64,000 bases of DNA from Desarmillaria ectypa (GCA_030407005.1 JAUDYN010000010.1:62001-126000); one strand, 5' to 3'. Positions 1-12,100 are shown, counted from the stretch's first letter. Made by a program: numbers and translations. The notes: generated by a model not told the origin, from the letters alone.

Positions 1-1041
1 AATATCGGTCGTTCCGAAATAGCCTTGAGGAGAAGTGGACAGAGGTGGAGACGGAGCAAAAGAGTCATTTCTGCGTGGCGTCGGAACAGGTCGTGATAAT
101 TTGTGAGGACACTTTCGATCAACTCCAGCGCAAAGGTCTTGTGAAGGAAATCCAACTTGAGAAAATGTGGCTTTTCCGCGTTCGCGAGCAGACAGAGATC
201 CTCAAATACCGCAAACGCGTCGCGCGCAGAGGGGCCGAGAGTCTTCGTAGTACCGTCCGGCAGCTTCACCTCCAACATCTCATCCGCAGGCACGTCATCT
301 TTCCTATCTTCATCAACCATTTTGTCGACGACAAACATCACGAGTTGCCGAAGAGTTGCCGCTGCCGTAGATGATACCACTGCTATCTTCGACTCTTGTA
401 GTTTGAAGCATAGCAGCAGTGCCTACACAAACGTCGCTCAATGCCACAGGTAGAATAAAGCTTAACACGTACGTCACCCAGCATTGGTCCATGCACAGCA
501 GGGAAGTTGGTAATGAGCGATAGTAGTGTCTGTAGTATTCGAAGTTGGATATCCACTCCTTGACTTACGGCGTCGCTCATCGTCGTTATGATGAGAGCTA
601 CCGCAGACTGTGGTACAGCTTTCAAGGCTATCAAGCGCTGCAGCGACCCCAAGGATATCGCAACAACTTTTGCATTCTTCGTCGCGCATCCCATGAACAC
701 AGGCCTCAGTAGGTCGTCCGACTGAGGTCCATCTACTGTACCATGAGCTACGTCCAAATTTCCAGAGATATACACGCGTACCCGAAGCCAAGCTCGCCGT
801 CGCCTGTTCCGGCGATGCACGTAATATTGCGAGAGATTTTTCTGCTGCCTTCCCATCGTACACATCAGCTACTCCCTCCAATATCTAACAAGACCGGTAT
901 AGATGTGCACCTCACGGATATCTGGATGCTTCCTTCTCGTCTCACTGGCGAGGGACTGTTCCTTAGACATTAGATAAGAACTTCCTGACATTACGGAACA
1001 CAAACCTGAAGTTCAGTAACCAGGAAGGCTAACGAACTCAT
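1..1041 (-). CDS. MON2: MON2 homologue, 5' part (runs off the window)
   Basis: Large Golgi/endosome trafficking scaffold related to Sec7-family Arf-GEFs but without a Sec7 domain; in yeast it works with Dop1 and the flippase Neo1. Only the N-terminal DCB-type region is present. Five exons splice in frame on the minus strand: 1041-1006 (MSSLAFLVTELQ), 955-911 (SLASETRRKHPDIRE), 848-782 (AAEKSLAILRASPEQATASL), 732-473 (begins in DGPQSDDLLRPVFMG and contains LQRLIALKAVP), and 422 to the window edge (ALLLCFKLQESKIAVVSS, TLRQLVMFVVDK, later LKLDFLHKTFALELIESVL). All four introns have GT and AG ends. The start at 1041 gives the family's usual N-terminus. The rest of this roughly 1,600-residue protein lies before position 1. 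The family assignment is firm. Confidence 0.93.
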
Positions 1042-1414
1042 AGATGACCACCCTGCGCGTCGCACTGACGACGACGGGAAATTAGAGATGAAAAGTTAAA
1101 GAGACACAGTAGTCGTGGACCGAGGTAAGGTTATCACAGCCACCATGTTCCTAAATGCGGCGTGTGGTACAGTGCCGTGTAATGATGATGATGATAATGA
1201 TGATATAATCACTCTTATGCCGTCACGATCACCTGTCCAAACTTTAAATGATTTCCAAAAAAGTTTTCGTTCTCTAATGCCTGAGCTTCTCTTCCACTCT
1301 TTTTGACCCCAACCACCACCACAAGAGATATCCACCTGCACAAGTATTCTCTTCATTTTCGCAGCTACCAAACTTTGTAAGAGAAATACGACCATTCATT
1401 TCTCGTATCACAAT
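1042..1414. other. Intergenic, divergent promoter region
   Basis: Lies between the minus-strand MON2 start and the plus-strand F-box relic. It holds a short imperfect GAT/AAT microsatellite around 1180-1207. The short reading frames here show no recognisable domain. No clear TATA element seen. Confidence 0.5.
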
Positions 1415-2750
1415 ATGACCGCCACTTTCCCCATAGAGCGTCTTCCTTATGACTGTCTTTCCGATATCTTTACTCATGCCTGCATATCTCATCCGAACAG
1501 AGCAAACAACTACCTCCACTGGCCTAAAGAGTTGGTTGCACTGCAGTTGGCGCACCTATGTTCGCACTGGCGCAAAGTCTTACTTTCTGATACCGCGATA
1601 TGGTCGACCTTTGAATACATCCACGAGCCGCCGTATACACAAGCAAGTATTGATTGCCTCCTTCTTTACCTCACCAGGTCTGGTAATCATATCCTATCGT
1701 TCACTATCCAAGACCATAAAGATCAAGACCCAGACTTCATCGTTCCTGATTCCAGACAAAGTGAATTCATGCAAATCCTTTGTTCTGAAGCCTATCGATG
1801 GAAACGAGTGAGCTTTACTACAAAGGCCCCATTCTTTCCAGCCTCTCCTATAGTAGTTGTCCCATTTTTGCCGCATCTCGAGTGCCTCACCCTAATGCAT
1901 AAGGAGAAGGTTCGACGCCCGCGCCGGGACTTTTTCATGAATGCCCCAGCGTTGCACTCCGTGGAGGTTCAGCAGTACCGCAAAAAAAAAAAAACAACTT
2001 TTCCCACCCCTTGGGACAGATCTCTAACCTCACACGAAATGTATGGATCTTTCATCTTACGGGCCATCCATATCTTGTCATCCTGCCATAATCTGCGGAA
2101 TTTGGATTTCTGGAATCCCTTCGTTGACTTCACTGGCCCCATTCCTGCCCCGACAGTCCTTAACGGAGTCCAATCATTGGTCATAGCCGTCATGGCTTCC
2201 TCAGCCGTTATTCCCTTATTCCGTTTTCCCGACGTCATCTCCTTAACCTTCAAAGGCATGGGTCGTACGGTATCGCCAGGAATGGAGCTTATATTATTGT
2301 TATCTCTACCCCGCATGCCTCAGTTCTAATACCTGATATTTGATGATACTTATATAACTGAGGACACTGTGCTCCAGATATCGGCTCTTACACCTTTACT
2401 CCACACCTTGGAAAAATACACCTATTCATATGAAAGGGCCAACCCTGACTAGTCCCAGTCATTCCAATCTCGTTCCTCGTCTGAAAACCCTGAAGATCAA
2501 AGTCTCCGGCCCCGCTCAGGATTTGACTGACATGCTCAGGTCTCGTCTGTGGGGAACTAGCCTCGGAGGCGCCATCCATCTCGACAGCGTTGTCCTCGAA
2601 GGTAGTCCGAATCTGACTGCTGTCGGGAACAAGGTATCAGAGATGGTGAAGGATTTCTACGAGTTTCGTAAGCTCGATAATCTTGGCCGCAAGTCTTCTG
2701 CTGGGTTCTCCTTGTCGAAAAAGGCACTGAGGCATGACATGGCCAATTGA
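1415..2750 (+). pseudogene. F-box protein gene, broken
   Basis: Substrate-adaptor type of SCF ubiquitin ligases. The first part (1415-2329) begins MTATFPIERLPYDCLSDIFT, an F-box, followed by LAHLCSHWRKVLLSDTAIW, the usual agaricomycete second half of the box, and then weak leucine-rich segments. The frame meets TAA at 2327-2329, but the same frame continues beyond it with family-like sequence (YLIFDDTYITEDTVLQISAL) up to a TAG at 2450-2452. After that the matching sequence (LVPRLKTLKIKVSGPAQDL) is in another frame, ending at 2750. That is one nonsense codon plus one frameshift. No short intron removes both. A 13-base A run at 1982-1994 lies inside the coding part. A sequencing error at the A run would not explain the two later breaks. 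Confidence 0.72.
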
Positions 2751-3377
2751 TTCATACACCCATTCTTGGCCGTTCTATACTGATTTTTTCTCGTCCCACT
2801 CTTCGCTTCCGTTTGGAATTCGAGAGGTGGCGTATCTTATATAACTTGTTCCTCATTTCATCCATTACTTCTTGCAACTTTTACTCTCCCCCGATTTAAA
2901 CCTGCATTCTTGTCCTCTCTATGACCTTCTTCATATACGTATGCGCATACTTCAGTTCAGCTGCGTCGTCCCTTCTTTTTGTCGCATCATCCTCGTAAAC
3001 ACACTCGATACCCATGTGTCCGAAAATAGGCCATGTCGTCCCCAAAAAGTCCCTTTAACTACACTGCCATCTCAAATATTCTCGCCTTATTCCGCAACGC
3101 ATCGAACAGCTGCGAATCCACGAACCCAACTTGAAAGAAACAGGCTCATATTGTGTAGCAGATATCCAGAACCGTATGTGTGTAGTATCCAAGAGTGAAC
3201 CCACCTTGAAGGAAGAGAAAAGTCATCGGCAATCCTGCAAAAGGAATCCAGGTTCCCCTCGTCCTAGTCAGATATTATACTTAGTGATGTAAAAAAAGGT
3301 CCATGTCCATGCCGCAAAAAGAATGTATGTAGGGGGTATGTATATATCATGAAGATAGAAACGTAAACACAACCTCC
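2751..3377. other. Intergenic, convergent tail region
   Basis: Between the 3' end of the broken F-box gene and the 3' end of the minus-strand glycoprotein gene. Pyrimidine-rich with no supported coding sequence; probably 3' untranslated sequence of both neighbours. Confidence 0.45.
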
Positions 3378-5019
3378 TTAATGCAACAGGGCGATTGCGG
3401 CGATACCAGAGATGAGGGCGACGAGCGTGACACCATCGTGGTAGGTCGTCGAGGACTTGAAGGAAACAGCGGCATTGCCGGTGGAAGATGATGACGAGCC
3501 ACTCGCTGCATCGCTATTGAGAACAAATACGGTGAAAGGTAAAGGCAGAACTTACCACTACGGCTGCTAGACGAGCCCGATCCTCCGGACGATCCATTTG
3601 ATGAACCAGAGCTACCGCTGCTGCTGCTTCTCGTCGCGACGGCCAAACCATTGCTGATGGTGGCAGTGGTCTGACAGTTGCTAGACGCGGGGGTGAAAGC
3701 GACAGTGGTGGGCGTAACGGTGTCACCGACGGTGTAGGAGACGGTAGCGCCAGCGTTGTTAGTGTAGGTTCCGGTGTAGTACTGCGCAAAGGTGGAGTAC
3801 GTGGTCACACCACCGGCCACAACGGGGTACCATCCAGGGGGGTCTGAAGAAGCCCGTCAGTAAGGTAACGATACATAGGACGAAAGGGGGATCCATACAG
3901 GCAACATCGGCATCACAAGTTTCACTAGAGCGGTATTTGTGAATTACGGCACCAATGTGAAAGAGCGAGAGAACTTACAAGGTTCCGTTAAAGCCGTAAT
4001 TTCCTGTGACATTGATGTGTTCATAGAAGGCTTATCGGACTGATGAGGATACGCACCTGGCATGACGAACGTGCAGCCCATCTCGTCGAGCTTGTGTTCA
4101 CACATCGAGGCAGCACTGTAGGAGGAGTTGGCGTTTGTGCAGGCGCGAATGCAGAATTGGGTATAAGACTGTTATTGTGCTTGTAAGAGATACCGACGGG
4201 ATATCCTGTTTAGCACTTACGATGAATTGCTATATCAAAACTAGTCAATGTTGGTTCATGCGGAGTATATTGACGACGCACCATCCATTCAGCAATGTTA
4301 ATGTCCGAGCCAGTAACGGCATTGGTGGTGACGTTACCACCGACGGGATTACCTTCACCAGTAGCTCCATGAGGGTCGAGCTCACCTGAGCAACAGTCAG
4401 GTCATCATTTCATGCGAGATGGAATGGCAGATGCGCAGCATACCTCCATAGTCGCCAGGTGCGATGTTCAGCTGTGTGAGATCACCGTAGCCAAAGATTT
4501 GGACGTAGAAGTCTTCCCGTAACAGGTCAGTCTATCCGATAGCTCAGACACGAAGGAAAAACAAGGCACCAGTCTTGAGGAAGGAAACACCAGTGATGAC
4601 GCCGTCCGGGATGACACGGGCGTTGTTCCGTGCTTTCGTGCACCATGCGACTTCGATAGCCTGCACTCCCCTTGGTCAGCAGCTCCTCACCGACGCCATG
4701 CACACACACCTCGGATTCACCAATGGTGTTGTTTGAGGGGGGAGCGAAGATACACCAATCCTGTGAAGAATAAATTTAGCTACACACAGGAGGCGACGCC
4801 CTGAAAACGAAAATAACTTACATCGACAGAGTTCAGGGAGAGTAGTCGTGAGTAGGATGTTTGGTTGACAGTCGTTCCCATGGTTGGCTGGGCTGGGTTA
4901 GTCGTACCCATGGTTCCAGAGGCGATGACGCCTTCAGGAAACGTCGTCGGGGTCTGTGCAGAGACCGAGCTGGCGGCAATGGCAAGTGCCAGAGCGGCAG
5001 AAGTGGCGAAACGTTGCAT
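3378..5019 (-). CDS. MP88 / 'macrofage activating glycoprotein' type GPI-anchored secreted protein
   Basis: Basidiomycete cell-surface or secreted mannoprotein family; enzymatic role unknown. Signal peptide MQRFATSAALALAIAASSVS, then the conserved core with DWCIFAPP, IEVAWCTK, NNARVIPDGVITGVSFLKT, GDYGGELDPHGATGEGNP, INIAEWM, YTQFCIRACTNANSSYSA, MCEHKLDEMGC and PPGWYP. A Thr-rich stretch leads into a Ser/Gly-rich, probably O-glycosylated linker. The end GVTLVALISGIAAIALLH is the hydrophobic tail of a GPI signal. About nine to ten exons; the first are 5019-4822, 4760-4710, 4660-4570, 4512-4444 and one starting at 4385. A 9-nt microexon (4229-4221, residues QFI) joins AEWM to SYTQFC. The last intron uses the acceptor just before CGAGTGG so that the tail is in frame. 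Reading frame intact; the family name is from memory. Confidence 0.86.
4221..4229 (-). other. 9-nt microexon of the glycoprotein gene
   Basis: On the minus strand the sequence reads ...ATATAG, then nine bases coding Gln-Phe-Ile, then GTAAGTGC. Both flanks are good splice signals, and inclusion keeps the frame between WM and SYTQFC of the parent protein. Confidence 0.7.
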
Positions 5020-6830
5020 GATTACGCTGTGGAACTCGTAGTAGGGTGTATTAGGTGTTTTTTTGCAAAGGTATGCAATATAAAAAGAGCGTCACTAGGT
5101 CGGAACCGTTACAAGGTGGTGAATGGGAGATGATGGGGGGGAGGAGAAAGAGAGGCGACAAAACAAATAAAGATGGGAGCCACTTGATGGCTATTTGTGA
5201 TTCGCTGCGCTGGCTGCGCAGGAAGAATGATTCTGGATCCGGTCGGCAGGTTCCATCACACCGTCGCGTCGCGATGTTCCAGAAATAACATATCATGATG
5301 GCCAAAAATAACTATATGGACCGCTTGCCAGTGTAGTACTTGTCATTTGGGCATTGGTATCTGTCCAGATGATTCAACGTTTGCAGCGATGACAGTTCAC
5401 TCTCGAAGCATTGAGCTAATCCCAGGGCCCCGGGGTTGTTCTTGGTGCTGCGCCTGCGTAAACTTTGATAGATGTATCAAAAAGGAAAAGGAACATTCCG
5501 AAACAAAAATTTCGATGTACTTATTTAAGGGATGCGGGCTAAATATAAAGCAGGGTTTCCCTAAGACGAATCGACGAAGCACATGGAATGAGCATACAAG
5601 AACCCACCAGTCTATTCAACAAAGTCCTTGTACACATCTGCTGGCCTCTTCGTCCGCGGTGACAAGGAACCCAAGCGTGCCAAGGGGGAGCCTCAGCCGC
5701 ATAAATGACAGAAGAACGCCAGTAGGACGCCTGGACTTGGGAAGACACAAACAACTTCAAGCCGCACCCCAGTCGAAGCGATGCATTCGTTCGACGTTAC
5801 GGATCCGTAACAGATGGTGGTGAGAGCCTAGTCGCGACGCTATGACATTACTTCCACCAACCCCTTGCGTAAATCGAAGGCATGATTTCAGTTGAGAGGG
5901 GCGGCTGAAGCAAGCGCAATGAAGAATTGACATGGCTCAACATTATTACAGCCACTGAAGATGCGACACTTCGCACGCTCATAATTCCAGTGCCTCGTGC
6001 ATCCAGCACTTTTGGACCCACAGGTACCGCCGTGACCCTTAATACAGCTGTTCACTTCCGATTCGGAAGTTGTGGAAGTCGCTCAGATTAATAAAGTATC
6101 AGCGCACCTTGGTAGAGAGAAATACAACAGGGGCACAGCTATTCGTAATCCAAGACGAAGGTCGGGGACGCCTGTGTAAATTCATAGACATCTATCAGTA
6201 TTCTGAGACGCTGATCATCGATCAAGCAGGGGCCGAATCCACCCTTTTCCTCCTTTTCCTCTCCACCATGAATGCCATCGGGCTTGACGCGGATCGTTCA
6301 CATATACATCTCGTATGCCTAGCAGCAAAAGGAAACGTCAGTAACCTTGGCGCAGCAGTTACTAAGGAAACACTTCACGAAAGGTATCTTTCCGGCGAAC
6401 TTTCGTATTCGATATAAGAACCTGACACGATGGATGCAGTTCGAAAAGCGTGAAAAGCTGTCGGAAAGCTGCTGAGTTTGAACAGCAAAAACAAAACCGG
6501 AAATAGATCAGGGTAGAAGCAGCCCTAGACTCCGTCACTGGGCCTCAGTACCACCTACATCTCAGTCTGAGGCAATGCACGAGGCATGCTATCACACTCT
6601 TCGAGACTCTTATCAACTGTGGAACGGAGGCAAAAATGTTGGTTACATCGGCGCTGCGCGCCGGCTCCAATCATGACAAATGAGACCCGGTTTACTTCCG
6701 ACATGCTGCCGATTTGTTTCTCATCCTCGCCACATAGGCTAGTACTGGCCGCTTCATTCGATCCACGACGCTGAGCGCACCTTTCGCTGCGATCCGGATA
6801 TCTGCAGTACACCTTTTTCTTGGACGTGCG
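5020..6830. other. Long intergenic region with little recognisable
   Basis: Upstream of the glycoprotein gene (a TATA-like TTTTTATATTG lies about 65 bases before its start on the minus strand) and of the mannosyltransferase. Several open frames of 60-160 codons occur, but none has a domain, a convincing start and splice signals together. The only coding-like stretch is the six-cysteine segment at 5888-6066, listed separately. Confidence 0.4.
5888..6066 (-). other. Possible terminal exon of a six-cysteine small protein
   Basis: Minus-strand frame ending in TGA at 5890-5888 encodes CIKGHGGTCGSKSAGC, WNYERAKCRIFSGC and NNVEPCQFFIALAS: six cysteines within about 43 residues with spacings 7, 6, 10, 5 and 5. 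An acceptor-like CTGAG lies just upstream of the readable part. I could not find an upstream exon with a start codon or signal peptide between 6070 and 6560, so the gene model is incomplete. It could be a decayed secreted-protein gene or a chance frame. Confidence 0.3.
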
Positions 6831-8315
6831 ATGAATACGACGGCGCGGTATCTTTTGCTTATTCTGGGTGTTGTGGTGCGTTATGCTCTCGCGCTGCTTC
6901 GAAGGCTAAATAAATCTGGCCCGGCATAGGTTAGTGTCCATTATATCCTATCCTTCACCCACCAGGGGTATGGGCGTATAACGTCCTTGGACAATATTGT
7001 ATCCCACTTTCATGGAGGCGGTGACACGGCTGCGGAGCTGTTCCCTGTGCCAGACGAGTATTATACTCCTAGCCCGAACACGACAGTTCATGACCGGCGG
7101 GCCAATGCCACGTTTGTCATCCTCGCACGGAACACCGATCTCCATGGAGTAATTGGGAGTATTCGCGAGATCGAAGATCGGTTTAATAGACAGTACAACT
7201 ACCCCTACGTCCTGTTGAATGAAGAGGAGTTCACTGAGGACTTCAAGAGGTGCGCTGATATGAGGGGGGGGGGGGGCAAGCTTTTTTCTTTCTAACTTTT
7301 CCTTTGCAGGAGAGTGTCTGTGATAACGTCGTCGAAAATGGAGTTTGGCTTGATCCCGCGTGAACATTGGTTCCAACCGGATTGGATAGACGAGGAAAGG
7401 GCGAAGGCATCGAGGGACCAGATGGTTGCTGAGAATGTCATCTATGGAGGTGTGCTGCTTGTTAATTTATTTCATTTTCTTATCTGCTCACGGAGGGGAC
7501 GATCGCAGGTAGCGTCTCCTATCGCAATATGTGCCGGTTCAACTCCGGTTTCTTCTTCAAGCATCCTCTCATGGAACAGTACCGGTGGTACTGGAGGGTA
7601 GAGTACGTCCTGAAAAGCAGCCGTTCTAGGAAACCTCTGACGTGTTGACAGGCCTAACGTCCATTTCCATTGCGACGTCAACTTTGATCCGTTTGTGTTC
7701 ATGGAAGACAACGACAAGATTTACGCTTTCACCATTACCATGTACGAATTCGAACGGACTATTCCAACATTATGGGGTCATGTCAAGGACTTTGTGGGCC
7801 TCCACCCCGAGTACGTCGTCGAGGATAACGCGATGGGGTTCCAGTCTGATAACGGAGGCTTGGATTACAATTTATGTCATTGTGCGTTACTGCCCCTTCT
7901 ATTCTTCTGCTCGCTTCCATGTTGACGATAACGACCGGGCAGTCTGGAGTAACTTTGAGATCGCCGATATGAATTTCTGGCGCGGGCCGGCGTATCAAGC
8001 GTTCTTTGAGTATTTGGAATCTAGAGGTGGGTTTTATTATGAGCGATGGGGCGATGCGCCTGTACATAGTATCGCGGCGTCGCTGTTTGCGAAGAAGGAT
8101 CAGCTACAGTTCTTCGATGAGATTGGGTACGAGCATAATCCGTATACGCATTGCCCCAGGAAGGAGGAGAGCTGGAGACGGGGTAAGTGCTCTTGTGATC
8201 AGAAAAGGAGTTTCGGTGAGCCATATTGAGATTCCTCGATGTGAAATCGCTGACTGTCTTAGATTATGATGGATACTCATGTCTAAGGAGATGGGACAGA
8301 CTTATGGAGGCGTGA
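6831..8315 (+). CDS. Alpha-1,2-mannosyltransferase, GT15 (Kre2/Mnt1 type)
   Basis: Golgi type II membrane enzyme that adds alpha-1,2-mannose from GDP-mannose to O- and N-linked glycans. After a short hydrophobic N-terminus ([15 protein letters not shown]) the GT15 domain follows: [147 protein letters not shown] and NPYTHCP. Exons 6831-6875, 6966-7249 and 7310 onwards, with further introns at about 7447-7509, 7600-7650, 7880-7951 and 8214-8262. The stop is TGA at 8313-8315. The first exon must be spliced early, at GTGCGT (6876), because reading on reaches TAG at 6928-6930; the membrane anchor is then short. The intron after 7249 contains a run of about a dozen G. Family certain, exon 1 uncertain. 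Confidence 0.9.
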
Positions 8316-9167
8316 CCACGGCTGCCAATCTCATTGCATTTATATACATCTACTGCAAATCTACTGCTGTTCGTTGAAAATAATTCATTCTCTTGTAGAT
8401 CTAATGTCGTTGGCGCTCGATTTTAAGATATCTTTTCGAAAGCTCCGCGAATGAACTTTCTGAAAAGAAGACAAGACGGAATCCACTCTCCTCACGATGA
8501 AGCTAAATCGTCCCTCCGAGCAGAAGCCGCGGGATTTCGGTGTTCGAGGAGAGTGTGTAATTGCCTCATGATGTTCTCGCCGCGCAGGATAACCGGGCGA
8601 AGCTATCGTTTGACTTGAATAGGATAGACTACAACACTTTGCCCTGAGGCTATGGAAGACATCGGAAAGCAGGCACCACTGTTCATAGCAGTACGATTAC
8701 TACTTCCAAGAAACCTTCCAGCAAAAGGATAATTTCCATCAAATACGATTGGTTGTGACTTCAGCAGTTGATGAAATTGCTGGAAACGACGCCGAAAATG
8801 AAAAATTGCCGCAGAGGTAGTCTTCTGCCTACGTCTTTAACTTATGATTTATTCGCTGCCTTCATATAACCTTCATCCGAGTAGATGTAATAGTCGCTAG
8901 TTTCGAATACTTATATAAAAATGACATGCCTATGCAAATTGTAGTGTGTGCATGTAGCAATATCAAATTGGCTGTTAGAAGGATTTTCTGTTATGTATGA
9001 ACGCTACGTGGATCCACGACAAGGAGGGCCTCCGGTAAGGACGGCAAGCATGAAAAGCACGTGATTAAGACTAAGAGCAAATAGCCTACAACACGCATCG
9101 TGAATTCTGACAGTAACCTTATTTTCCTTCCCATCCCATCACCTTCCCGTCTTCCCTTGTTCCTTGG
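8316..9167. other. Intergenic
   Basis: Between the mannosyltransferase stop and the BAR-like gene. No open frame with a domain, no RNA gene seen. A/T-rich around 8880-9000 and pyrimidine-rich just before 9168, as expected for a fungal promoter and leader. Confidence 0.45.
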
Positions 9168-12100
9168 ATGGTTCACCGTCCAGCAGACTCACGCCTTCTC
9201 ACTAATCTTCTATCTCAGGAAAAGGACCATTCAAAACATCTACAATCCCTTCTCGACAGTTCCAATGTCGCATTGACATCACTGGCGGCCTATGCGTCGG
9301 CTTGCCCACCGCCCGCGTCTCAAGTAATATTGTCGGTAGCTGGATCTCTGGCAAGTGCTGGCGAGGCATTTCGTGCGTATGCGGTGTCGATAGAACAATG
9401 GCGTGACTATTTGACGGGCCTGAAGGACTTGGAAGACGAGGTGGCCCATATAATGCGAGACAGGGAAATTCTGTGCGTATGTTCATGTTTCCTGGCATTT
9501 ATTATTATATGCATCTCTGCGGCAATGATTTCACTCTGCAGTAGCCTGACGCTCACCGCAACGTATACAGCGTCACTCGTTTAAGATACCCCGGGCTGTT
9601 GCACGGATATACTTATATTTTTCTTAACCTCATATTTCATTATCACATAATCCTACTCTTCTCTCCTTTTCTCGATCTTCCGGTGCTTACCTGTCTTACT
9701 CTAGCGTAACTCGTCTTATAAAGGCTTCCAAGTCCGTCACCAAGTCCAGCAGTAACCGCGACTCTTTCCTGCTTAGCTCCAATACAAAATCTTCGTCTAC
9801 CCTTTCCTTGAAATCTGACGAGAGTCCGTCGATGTCCTACACATCTTCACCGACGTTTCTTACCCTAGGCTCAAACAAGAAATTACAGAACGCGCAGGCA
9901 GAACTTCAGGCATGCGAGGCTCACCTTGCAATGAAGGAGAAGGAGCTGGACGTGAGACGCTTCGGAGCTGTTCGAGACGGGCTCATCGTTCGGTCTAAGG
10001 CTCTGACCGACTGTGGCTGGCGCTGGATAGAGGTAGGAAAGCACGTCGATAGTGTTCTCAATGAAGGCGCAGGTAAGTTCCTTGTGCACGGACATTTCAT
10101 TTTGGCTGATTGGGCAAACAAGCTCGTTCTTCTCCCAACGACAAGCCGCTTCCTCCGTCTTCACCAACTCCAGCAGGCGAGCATCCCTCTTCCGATGTCT
10201 CCTCCATCGCTCCCTCACAATCAGCATCTCAAATCAACGTTATAGTCACTCCAGATCCTGCACAGCATATTTACTCCAACCTCGAAATGCCCTCGGTCTC
10301 GTCTACCCCTACTGATCCTGAAATACCGTTACAACTTCAAATACCGCCCGCGCATGCGATCGCAGAAACTGGTTTGCCGCGTGCAAGTAGCCCTCCGCCT
10401 CTTCAGAAACACGTTCTTCCGCGGAGGATCACCGAGGAGGACTTGGGCTTCCGAACTGGGTCTCTAGGAAATCCAGAGGAAACGAATAGCAGTGACGAGG
10501 ATGAGGGCGACGTTCAGGTTGTCGAAAATGCGAGATTCACCGCATCGTCTAGCAAGATATCCATTGGCTCTGGAAAGAAGCGAAAAGCGCAGACCATCCC
10601 AATATCACCCACGGGAAGCAGCGGCGGTGGTGGTAGTGGTTTTTTTGGTAGTATTAAAGGGCTGTTCAGCCGTCACGGTCATAGGAAAGCTTGGAGCGAC
10701 CGTGATGCGGAGGACGAGGGCGACGAGACACCCACGAGAGGAAGACGAGGGCCAAAAGCGTGGGATACACGGACTACGAAGAACATCAAAAAGCTCGATG
10801 CCCACGAGTCTTATTCAAGAACGCCAATTCCGCCACTCCCTGCTATGTCTTCTGCTCCTTCTACGCCAACACCCAGACCACGTGTCGCCAGTGATATGGC
10901 GGGTTCGAGGAGGTTGAAGAAAGGGCGTGGTGCCGCAAGGAACCAAGGCGATCTTAGTGAGGCAGAACTGAAGAAGCGGAGACGGAGTACATCCCTAGAT
11001 AGAGGGATTGTCGATCTTGCTATCGGTAGGGCAGAGGAGTGGATCGATGGCCAGCGAGAGACAGATCCCGAGGTGGATAAAGGATGGGCAAGCGATACTG
11101 CCACCGCACCACGGAAGACTGACGCTACCGTGAAGAGGAAAAAGTCGAATCGCAAGTCAATGCCCAATGGGACCGTGAAGAGACCAGCAGAAATAAGTGC
11201 AGATACCATTCATACCGGGACAGGATCTGCTGCGATGTTGAGCGCATCCCCGTCGAATTTATCAAGAAATTCGTCGTTGATCAGTGCTTCCAGTGCTCCG
11301 GCGCGATTACGTGCCGCATCATCGTCAATGGCTGTACCTCCTGTCCCAAAGGCACCGGATTCTGCGATCGGGCACTCTTCTTCGGTCAAGGTACACAAGA
11401 AGAGAGCCAGTCTCGATGACGGGTCTGGGACGGGTACGGTCAGGAAGACTTCGACTACCAAGACGGAAAGGCGTGCGAGTTCCCCTGTTCATGTTGCAGG
11501 TGGCGGTATGGGGGAAGGGAGTGTCAGTCTGATGAGCATCGTAGAGGACGTTTCTAGAGCAAATCGGGAAGGATGGGCATCTGATAAGCGTCAGAGCGTG
11601 GGAGGTACCGTAAAACCTGCCGCTCTGATGGATATCAAGGCTCCGACTAGCCTCACCTTGAAGGAGTTACGGCAGATGGACGCAGAGGCAAGTGCACATG
11701 CGAGTGTGCCAAGGGGAAGGAAGGAAGGCGCGATTCTGATTCCGACAGCTCCCAAGTCGATATTTGACCAGTCCGGGTTTGATCCTAATAAGATGGTGCT
11801 GGCTTCGGCGCCAGTGGTCGTGGCACCTAAACCGAGACCGGCCTTATCTCCTCTGCGTAGTGCATTGAAGAGTCCGAGTAGGACGCCTTCTCCGATGCCT
11901 GGGCCTGGACCGTCGTCGTCTACGGGCCGTCATCCATCACAACCACCCGCTGTGGCTTCTCCACCAACAGCCAACGGCAAGATAAACGGTGGCTATGATG
12001 ACGACGCTGCGTCTATTTCGTCATATGAGACGGGACATGAGGTGTTCGAAGACGACGCTGCCCCCCCTCCTCCGCCTCCAGTCAAAGATGCAGTTTCTTA

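Noticed and set aside
1180..1207. GAT microsatellite and the similar one at 44396-44421
   Set aside because: Short simple repeats of ordinary length; the open frames across them are due to composition.
6070..6417. Plus-strand open frame of 115 codons
   Set aside because: It opens with TTG rather than ATG, has no family pattern, and overlaps the candidate six-cysteine exon region on the other strand.
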